Assembly: GCF_026151205.1 (NCBI RefSeq)
Contig: NC_087074.1
Location: forward strand, 7,483,726-7,543,725
Direction: 5' to 3'
From: Bolinopsis microptera
Lineage: Eukaryota; Ctenophora; Tentaculata; Lobata; Bolinopsidae
DNA length: 60,000 nt
Part shown: one piece after another, positions 12,242-22,600 of the stretch
Numbering within the stretch: the stretch's first letter is position 1
Layout of the letters: every line of letters begins with the position of its first letter
Notes under the pieces: model-generated
Told to the model about the DNA's origin: nothing
The model's input: only the letters and a program-made list of their open reading frames with translations
Database searches by the model: none
Position numbers and translations under genes: made by a program

Positions 12242-13475
12242 TTGTATTACTACTACTAGTAATATAGTATTGACCGCTGATTTCGAATTATTACCCCACA
12301 TGGAATGGCCCTCTTGGTGATTAAACACTGTTTGAGTTTCGGTCACGTGACATGCCCATAATCCATATATGGAAGTTGATCTAATTTCTCGTTAGGGTTT
12401 AGTATATGCTAAAGGTTGCTATTGGTAAAAGCCCTGTTCTTCTTTAAGAGGCAAGGTACGTCAATCAGTAGGACACATCACACAGTGACGTAAAATACAA
12501 AATAGGGCATATGGCAACACTTTGTCACGTTTTGTAAAACAAATTCAATTTATTGGGCAATGGGCCACCGCCGCTCCATCTTTCAAATCCATCTCCCTGA
12601 TTACTTTATACAACTGATCTAAGTCGGGTCATTGATTTAATAAAATTTTACATGAGCAGCTTTGGCATTCTAATGTTATTTTGCATTTGATCCTAATAAA
12701 ATATTTGTATCGCGTGAGAACTAATACTGGATTCATTGATTTCGGGGGCACTCACGACGTCTCTCCGAAATTAAATATAAAGGAAAACGATATACTGACC
12801 AGAAGGTGTTACTGTTACGTATTATATTTATTATTAAGATATTATTGATATTCTGAAATATGTATTTGATTTTAAACGATCCGTTTAAATCGATCACTCA
12901 AAATAAACTCCAAATTTAACGGAAATTCCCTCATAAATCTTAGATCGTCAAAGTAAAACAACATATTTTGATACCAATTATTATGATATTATGTATTTGG
13001 TTTAAAACGATGTTTAATTCGGATCTTCAATATAAACTCCAAATTAAGATAAAGTTGCCTCATAAATATCACATGAAAGAAAAAAATATTACCATCATAA
13101 ATCCTTGACATATGGCATACAGTACATTCTTTTCGAGGCATTAAACAGTTAAAAATTATATAATTAAGTAATTAGATGTGAGAAACAATAGTGGGATCAA
13201 ATAAAACATAACGGTATCGAGTATCTTCACCAGATCTGATTTTAGTGGGACTGATATCTGAACCCCCAATTGTAGCATATGTTCACTGAGAATGTTCTTA
13301 TAGTTATACTCTGTAATATCTTCACGTCAACCATCTAAACTTCTATAAAACAGCTGAATAAAAATATGTACACTACCTCCTCCAGTAAACCCCACCCGTT
13401 GTCCCTGACATTAGTCTAATCGCATATATCATATCGGTAAACTCAATAACTTCAGTTAAGATAACCGGAATCAGC
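12242..13475. other. Downstream flank of the calponin gene
   Basis: AT-rich, with no ORF or repeat that could be supported. It should contain the 3' untranslated region of the calponin-like gene, which ends its coding part at 13476 on the - strand. Confidence 0.5.
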
Positions 13476-13652
13476 TCACAAAGCTCTAGGTCTGCCAAAG
13501 GTCATGCCCTCTTGGTTAGCCCCCTTGAAGCCCCCCGCCTGCATCCCTACTATTGAGGCTCCCTTGTTCATGGTTTCTTGGTCGAAGTTTCGTTCATACT
13601 TCACCGAGAGGTCCGGTCCTAGAGCTGGTAATTCCTTGTTAGCTCGTCTTGC
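13476..13652 (-). CDS. Calponin-like gene, terminal exon
   Basis: Begins ARRANKELPALGPDLS after the acceptor ccctttag. It contains the calponin repeat GASIVGMQAGGFKGANQEGM, then FGRPRAL and TGA. The acceptor is the first unit of a tandem repeat that copies the acceptor eight times. Confidence 0.93.
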   Translation of the reverse strand, partial: ARRANKELPALGPDLSVKYERNFDQETMNKGASIVGMQAGGFKGANQEGMTFGRPRAL

Positions 13653-16600
13653 CTAAAGGGGAACTTTAGTTAAAATATCTTGCCTAAAGGGGAACTTAAG
13701 TTAAAATAATGTCTTGCCTAAAGGGGAACTTTAGTTAAAATATCTTGCCTAAAGAGGAACTTTGATTAAAATATCTTGCCTAAATAAAGAGGAACTTTAG
13801 TTAAAATATCTTGCCTAAATTAAGAGGAACTTTAATTAAAATATCTTGCCTAAAGGGGAACTTTAGTTAAAATATCTTGCCTAAAGGGGAACTTTAGTAT
13901 AATATTTCCCGAACTTCTACTCGAGATTATAATCTATACAGTGTACATTATAAATATTAATATTAATTACTCAAAGGTTCCTTAGAGAGTTATAAATGAT
14001 TTGCTAGTTTTTGACAAATAAATTGGTAAAGGGCGAAATACTGAATGCATACTAAGAAATCAGTCGATGGAAGTTCTCAGTTCTAAAATAACGTGCTACT
14101 TTACCAAATATTTGTATAGTTAGTAGTAATGAAAAGTGATTCAATATCATCAATCAGCATGCTTACATACGATTTGGTAATGCGACCAATTTGTGCTTTC
14201 TTCTTTTTGCCAGTGCACATTTTACATTCAAATATTTCTTTTAAAAATATTTGATGCGCGTGAAGGCGCTGATGAAAATAAGATGGGGAAAAAGCGCACA
14301 ATTACTTGCGCTAGATTTGCATATTAGAAAAAATACTGAATTAGAAGCTTCTTAAGCTTTCCGGTCATCTTTGTTAACCAGAAGACCCCGAAAGGTACGC
14401 ACTCTATATACGCATAGCCATAATTGTGGAGTTTTGAATAGGGGTACAATAAGGGCGGGCATCCTCCGTCCATTCTTCGGGCCTGACCAGATGAGATTAC
14501 ATTTATATCGGATTAATTAAAAGTTATCTCTTCGCACTCTTGTGTTATCGTAATTCGTGATAACTGCATTTGTGTTTAGGGGCCTCATATTATTACGGAG
14601 TCCACATTTACATACTTATTAATCTTGGTACGAGGTCAATATCATGACTTATCTCAATAGTATTCAAAATGTTAACCAGACAATTTCAGGACCAGTGACC
14701 TGTATAACGTCCCACGACCAGAGCCATTGACGTCACTCCAGAGTTCCAGAGTTTGTGACGTCACTAAAAAGCGAGTTGACGTCACTCCCTATAACTTACG
14801 TATCTAGCGACAGCAGTGATGCCCCAGAGCACTTGGGTCATGTTGGCTGCCTCGAACAGGTCTACAGTCTGGAACAGTTCTACCACAGGTACATCCAGTT
14901 TCTCTGTTGCGGCCATCAGGAAGAAGTTGATGTTCTCCATCTAGGGAAATATTGGGGTAAAATTAGTGAACAAGACGTCGCGTGACAGGCAGAGAATGTA
15001 AAATAAAAGGTTTAAACAAACTGAATAACTGAATATCTTTAACAGAATTAACAAATATGAGTTATTAGAGACCAGGTAGCGTACTCAAGTTCGACACGTA
15101 CTCTAGTTCGACACATACTCTAGTTCGACACGCACTATAGTTCGACACATACTCTAGTTCGACACGCACTATAGGTCGACAACTTAACTTCGCCAGATAT
15201 CACCCCTGTCGAACTTCGGTACGTGCCGAGCTAGAGCCCAGGTAGCGTACTCTAGTTCGACAAATAGTTTCTGCTTATGATCCAACGGCTATTGCCGGGT
15301 CCTCATCATAGGATCACAGGGTTCAATGGCAGATAAAACAATTTTCTGATATCTACAATCTAGCAACCAGCTTACCAGCGGTTAGAAATTCCAGAACCTT
15401 TCAGTATAGTTTTAATTCTCCTGTTTGCCACTCAGTTCTGGTCTAGCTAACAGGAAAATAGATTGATATCCGACTGTTTCCGGTTCAGCAGCCAAATCTC
15501 TAGACTGGTACTCGGTTACTAGTCGTTTGTGATAATAGAAAGTGTGGTATGTGGTAGATATTTATAAAGCGTATTCTACAATCTAGATCTATAAAACGGA
15601 GTACGAGTTACCACGTTAGTTTTTTATCTCTCCGCTTATAAATCTACAATTCTGATAACTAACAATTGAGTATGAGGTCAATCAAATGTTCATATATTAT
15701 ATGGATTATAGAGATTACATTTGCACATGCATACATTTTACACAAGTGGAAAACAAACAAACGAATAGATTTCAAGCTTGTAAAGGATTGTTGCTTGAGA
15801 TCGGAGATTTCAAAAATCTAGTTCGACAGTCGAAGTTACCTTGTCGAACTTTAGTACGTGTCGAACTTGAGTCCAGGTAGTACTTTAGTTCGACAGAGTC
15901 GAACCTTAGGGTTTGTAGAACTACAGTACGTGTCGAACTAGAGTGTGTGTCGAACTTGAGTACGTGTACCGTCTGATGCAAGTCAGCCAGTCACCAAGCT
16001 GCAAATTGGTACAGCACTACAGCTTCGACTGGAGATGCACACTCCCATGTTCGTAGTACTGACCCCTCGACAGATATTATAGTGCCTTGAGACAGAGTGG
16101 CTTGGGGTTACAGAAAAAGGAGCGCACCTCAGGCCATCCAAATTCTGGGAGTGACCTGCCCTTGTATTTGCTCTAACCTGAGCCCTCTCGCTAGCAGTAG
16201 CGCGCGCCCACGCGAAGGCACATGGTTAGTTGAACCCTAGTAAGCTAGTACATATCTATCTTGTATTACTAAAATCAATACAACTAAGGATCAGGAAGAA
16301 AGATCCGACATCGGTGATCACTGATTTATGAATTATGATCCGTGATCACTGATTCGTGATCCGTGATCACTTCATATTAGGCTATGCAGAAATCAAGAGA
16401 AGATTATCGACATTGTTCTCTTGAGGAAGGTGCATTATCTTACAACCATTCTGGAGACGGGCACGAGCATGTTACTGTTAACAGGAGTCAGGATAATAGC
16501 ACTCAATTGAATTCCAGAAGTGTTCTGGGGGTGATACATTGTCTTCAGGAGAAGGGATCTTTTGCTCTATTGTTTTGAAGAGAACTGGTACACTATTGTT

Positions 16601-19600
16601 CTCAGGAGAAGGAAACCGGTGCTATTCTGTTTTGAAGAGAACTGGTGCACTACTGTTCTCAGGATAAGGAAACCGGTGCTATATTGTTTTGAAGAGAACT
16701 GGTGCACTACTGTTCTCAGGAGAAGGAAACCGGTGCTATACTGTTTTGAAGAGAAATGGTGCACTACTGTTCTCAGGAGAAGGAAACCACCAACCGGTGC
16801 TATACTGTTTTGAAGAGAACTGGTGCACTACTGTTCTCAGGAGAAGGAAACCGGTGCTATATTGTTTTGAAGAGAACTGGTGCACTACTTTTCTCAGGAG
16901 AAGGAAACCGGTGCTATACTGTTTTGCAGAGAACTGGTGCACTACTGTTCTCAGGAGAAGAAAACTAGTGCTCTAATATTTTCAGAAGAAAAGAAGTGGT
17001 GCTGTAAAAATTTTACTGGTAACCGGTGATAAAAGTCGACAGTTAGTTTTATTGAAATTTGGACAACATTTTGGCTTTTGCCTTCAGCAGAAAAATGATC
17101 GGTTTTATCAAGATAAAACCTAAATCGTTATCTGTTTATCTAGATAAAAGATTTCATACCGATAATGGATAGCCTACTTCATATCCGTGATCTTTGAATT
17201 GTTATCCACTATCCTCGATCCACTATCTATAGTCCGTGAACTGGTATGTGATTAACGAGACTGCTTACACTACCACGATGAAATTTAAATGAGACTAATA
17301 GTACGTGACATTTTGAAACACCTCAATAGATATCATACTGTGGTTGGAGCACTGAAAGGTGAAATACCATTCATACTTCATGTCGAATCAAGCATGAAGC
17401 ACATTTGCGTGTACAAACAAGTAGACCTCTTCAGTCAACAAGTAGTCCTTATAGTCAACACAATGTGCAGAATCTCATTCGGTTTTTCTGTTGTACACGA
17501 GATTGCATGCTAGCTTGACAAACAATGTTTTGATTTGTGAGAAGTAAAGAAATCGCACATGGAGAAAGTATGAGCGCGCGACGCGCGGCCTAGTTTCTGT
17601 GATGTACGCTAAAACTTTCATAATAACCAAAACATTGCGCCTTACATAGAGTTGTACTGACCACAGTTCCACGTCCAATGTATTTTACATACCGGATCTT
17701 GTGCGGTATTACATATCATAGCCCCAGAACGATTAATTCTAAGTGTAAAATAAACAAATTCGGAGTTAGTGGGCCGTTAAGCTGTTCAACAAGTCGTGGT
17801 GGAGGAGTGGATAAAAGTTTAGCGGACTTTTAGAGACCCAACTATAAAACAGACAAATCAAATAATATCAGTCCTTAAATTCGAAAGAACGTTTGACTTC
17901 TAAAAGATGAGTTTAAAAGTACATTCTAGTCGATAAGCTCAGACGTTCTCATTTCGTAATGAGATTACAAGTCCAGCATTTGAAAGTAATACACGTTGTG
18001 TGGGGACAGAAAGCTAAAATTACAAATTTACATCACCTTACATGTTAACTTATTTCAATTCAGATTAACTTTAAAGTTGACTCACAATTTTAAAAGCAAA
18101 CTTTGAGGTGTGCACTTTCGGGATACTTTCCGGGCTCAGGATGTTCATCAACCTGAAAATAAATACATTTTAAAAGAAAGAATGAGTCCGCTTGTCTAAT
18201 AATCCTTCAGGGTGAGGTTTTCAGAAACCGCAAATCATTATTTTTATATTTACTGTAATTAAAACCCTGTGATAAAACCACATTGATTAACAAGTAAATT
18301 AGTGTTCATAGTTTGATATTCTAGGTGTGGCCAGAAGTTACTGATACTCTTATTAAGGTTCTAGATCCTGTTTTATTCCGTCATAAAATCATAGCCGAAT
18401 ATACACGATGGTACGGGGCACGGGCTACTGGCTAGTGGTGATTCTGCCTCTCCTTGCTTCACAAAAACGAAATTGGATACCACGTTTCCACAGAAACACT
18501 CAAAATAGACGATATAATATATCACATGGGAATATCCTTCATCTGGTGCCAATAAAGGGAACTAGTCAGTAATAGTCTGTTTTGGAGGTGCAGTTGAGCG
18601 TGTAAAACTGGGTTATTGAGTACTAAATATACAGTGTGGCTATTGTAAGCGGACTAGAACAAACAATGTGTGTAAGTTGGGGCGGCGGCTCGTGTAAAAC
18701 ATTGTGCATATTATTATACTTAAAAACGTATATTTCATAATATAACTCTCTATAGCGATAGCATAAGTCCGGTAGTCAACCCCTAATAATGGATGTTGGG
18801 GCTATTTTACCATTTCTAGTTTCTAACCTTTTAAATATACGAGAAGTCAAATTAAGTTCAGATTTCAGCCACCAATAGCTCGTGAAAACAGAACTACTGG
18901 CACACCATGATCTCATGTGTACATTGTGTCCCACTCTGTGTAACAGGTGAGCATTGTACAGCGCCCGTGTGTGCCAAGTGGGACCAGTTCATTTCGTCAA
19001 TCGGAAATATTATTTTAACAGTTTGACGTGCATGACAAATTGAATAATTCCGATCTGTCGGTGAATTTTGAAAAAATACATCTGATGATTGGTACGGTCC
19101 GTGTAAAATCCATCAAAATTAAATTCTTTCTTTACATAACCCAATAGTTTCATTAACATAACCTTTTAGTTTTAATAAGCAAGTTCACGTTCTTATGGGC
19201 GCACAAATTTCTGTGTGAGATTATAAAAACCATAGAGGAGTTTTTTAAAACACATACACTCCCTGGAAAGTTAATAAACCACACTTTATGACTTGAGACG
19301 ATTAGCAGATGGCGATTAGAACTTGTTATTTGAAAGCTCCCTTGACAACTCAGGTAGTTGAACTTCCTGTAAATTATATGATGATACATAGTACGAGTAA
19401 TTACATGTTGTTCCCCTCCAGAACCCCGTCCAAAACCCCGTCTAAAACCCCGTCCAAAACCCCGTCCAGAACTCTTTCCAAAACTCCTTCCAAAACTTCC
19501 TCCAAAACCCCCTCCAGAAACCCCTCCAGAACCCCCTCCAGAAACCCCTCCAGAACCCCGTCCAGAACCCCGTCCAGAACTCCTTCCAAAACTCCTTCCA

Positions 19601-22600
19601 AAACTCCTTCCAAAACTTCCTCCAAAACCTCGTCCAGAACTCCCCCCAGAACCCCCTCAAAAACCCCCTCCAGACTCCCTCCAACACCAATCTTTATAGT
19701 TTAATCATGGATCAAGGGAAATAGTCTTACACTAGCTGACTAGATCGAACACTTAGAAGCTTCATATCACATCTAGCTGGATAGTCATTGTGTTATGACC
19801 ATATTTGGGCATAAACTCCATTTCAATCAAATTGAAACTCTAGCATATGGACGAGTAGATTACATCACTTTGATTACATAGCTGAGTTATAGTAGATCTC
19901 TCTCACACACAGTGAGAACACGTGTTAAATCAGACTGCTGCTGTGCAATACTTATCACTCGACAAGCAATGAGTTATAATAGAGTTACAGTGAGGATCAT
20001 TGACAAGGTGACAGCTTAGTACTTTAGTGTACTGATCAGTGATCAGATATTTACAACAATTTAGTCCGGAAAGCACAGGATATAAGAGATAACAGTGTAC
20101 ACTGACGATGCCTAACATAGCTGCGGGCTAACTATCAGCCCACAATATGATCATCACAGCTTTAAAGCTGACTTTAAAGCTGACTTTAAAGCTGACTTTA
20201 AATGTCTTCTGACCGGCTCTTTAGCAGTTCTACAACGGCTCTTAGGTATCTCATAACTGGTCATTGTATAAACTAATTCTACAACTAACCTGCAAAGAAG
20301 AAGACCGTCTTTAAGAGCCTCGTGGAAGCTCCCCTCCGGGAAGGGCTCCCCAACTACAGCGGCTATCCAGTGCCGGCACTGTGACTCTAGCTCCACGTCG
20401 TACTGTTTCTCTATCTGAAGAGGAGAGTTAGAATAAGATGTTTAGTAGCTCTCAAGTGATTGCAAGTCTAAACAGGTAATGTAGTACATGGTTACACGTT
20501 GTGCGTATTGAGTGTGGATTATCTGTAGATAAGCAGCATATTTGTTTACTGATAACGAATCGTGATAGATTGCTTTGCTTGTTAATATACAATTACTTTA
20601 CCTATCTGACACCGGATCATTGCTAATTAACTGGGAAAATTTGGACGTTCCGAAAGCGCAGAAATTATTGAAATTATTGAAACAATGTTGCAGAAATACA
20701 AAACAGGAAACTTTCAAATATTCACTACTCGAGCGTTTTATAATTTAATGGTAAGTGTAAATGGATAAGATAGGGTTTAGTTGACTGTTTTCATCAGGTT
20801 ACCCTATATAGTAACCCAAACTCGTGACGGTTTTAGGGTTGTTTCAAATACTAAGACTGAGTTGGCAGAAATTTAACGATATTCTCGAAGAAATGATTAT
20901 AAACTCCTCCGGTATACTGCTTAGAGACGGGATAGAAAATAAAGGCGGCGTTATTTTGTTCCATCGCGCAGTTTTGCAGCGATCCTATAGGTTATTTAAG
21001 GCTCTCTCCTCATTCAACAGTGGGGTAACACTGTCATAGTCACATTGATCTAATTTTCGCTGCTGAAGATAACACTAAACTTCATTCGTCTCAAAACATA
21101 TTATCAATAATCTTCTAGGGACTTTTTGCGCACATGTTTCATATCATAGTTTTTGGAGAATAAACACCTGTAAGTGGTGACTTTTGCGTCCCAGTGGTAA
21201 TTTAATAAGCAGGACTTTGCAGAATATCCAGCCTTGCAAAATGCTGTGATCCTATTGGCTAGTGAAAGGTTCACACTCTCTCCTCATTCGATAATGGAGT
21301 TAACGTAATCACATTCCCACTGATCTAATTACTAACATTCAGCCTCCTCTTAATGTTGCAACGTGTCCCTCGTGTCCCTCGTCATAGTAGCTTTAGTACG
21401 GGAGTTTCGTTATAGTTGCCAAGGTACCATATAAACTCAGTACACTACAATTATTAGTATTTTCCGGCTTTCGGTTTTATTCTTTTTTTTCTGTTCTAGT
21501 GCAGATTCACGTCTTTGAATTATGTTAATCGTTTGTTTTTGATAATTTTAGGCTTGTCTCTCGATCCGAACTGCGATTGGTATGGTGATTCGGCTGGGTT
21601 GTTATATCGTTTTCTCTCTAACGACTATCACTGTAAGTATTTGATGCGTACAATTATTTTGTGGAGAAGGTAATTACCAAATATCACATGATTACCCAAT
21701 CAATTTTGCTAACGAGACAAACAAATTGCTTGATAACTCCGTCATTTTAAATCCGTTTCGCGCCATCTTTTCAGATCATATCCCGGATTTAATGACCTAT
21801 TTCAAGATTTTACATAAGAGTTTCAAACATGCGCACAAACACGAGTACAATGAACGAATAAAAACACCACCATATTATTCTATTCCTGTTAAGTGCTGAT
21901 AAAGGATTTAGCACAATGAGTCATAGATACAAAAAAAGCAAGAAATATTACAATGTAAGTAAAATGTTCTGTAAAGATCAATACGTTTTGTATATTATCA
22001 CAATATTCAACACTATTTCAAGTCTAATTTACACGTCAAGTAACCATGTTCTATCCCCCTTTTCACCGGCCCCGTGATGACTATATTCATTAATATTCCA
22101 ATGGTTACAAAACAGTTTCGTTATTCTGTTAAGGCTCTTATGACGAAGTTTTTTGTAAGCCTTTTTATCATCTTCGGTATATTCAGCAGTCGTCTCAGGA
22201 TGCAGGTTCTTAACTAGGAATTTTGGACACCAAACCACTTTCTTTCCAGCAGCTTTGAGTCTTAAAAACAAATCTTGATGCTCGTGAACTTTGAACTCTA
22301 GGCTCCAGCCTCCAACTTCTAGAATATCTTTTGTCTTTGCTATAAAACTCTTACTGGTCAGATCACATCGTAAACAGTCCGGATAGAAAGGTAAGCCCTG
22401 ATTGGCTGCCCTACAAGAACCATGGTAATGAACCAGTTGTGGGTCTCCGTTATCATCAGCTCGGAAATCAAGAAACGAGTTCCAATCCTTATTGTCAGTT
22501 CTCCCGCCGACCAACGTCAGGTCAGTAGTGTCTAAAAGATCTGTCATCTTTGCAGCGTCCCACGTTTTGGTAACCACGTTATCGTCGTCCATGTTGACAA

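Noticed and set aside
13648-13905. CRISPR-like array of direct repeats
   Set aside because: Units are contiguous with no unique spacers, and the DNA is eukaryotic with introns.
16562-16976. Several overlapping ORFs with repeated CFEENWCTTVL-like peptides
   Set aside because: A 57-bp minisatellite keeps multiple frames open; there is no start context or gene context.
19309-19704. 131-codon ORF rich in Thr-Pro-Ser-Lys
   Set aside because: It is the translation of a 12-bp minisatellite within an intron and is open on both strands for the same reason.
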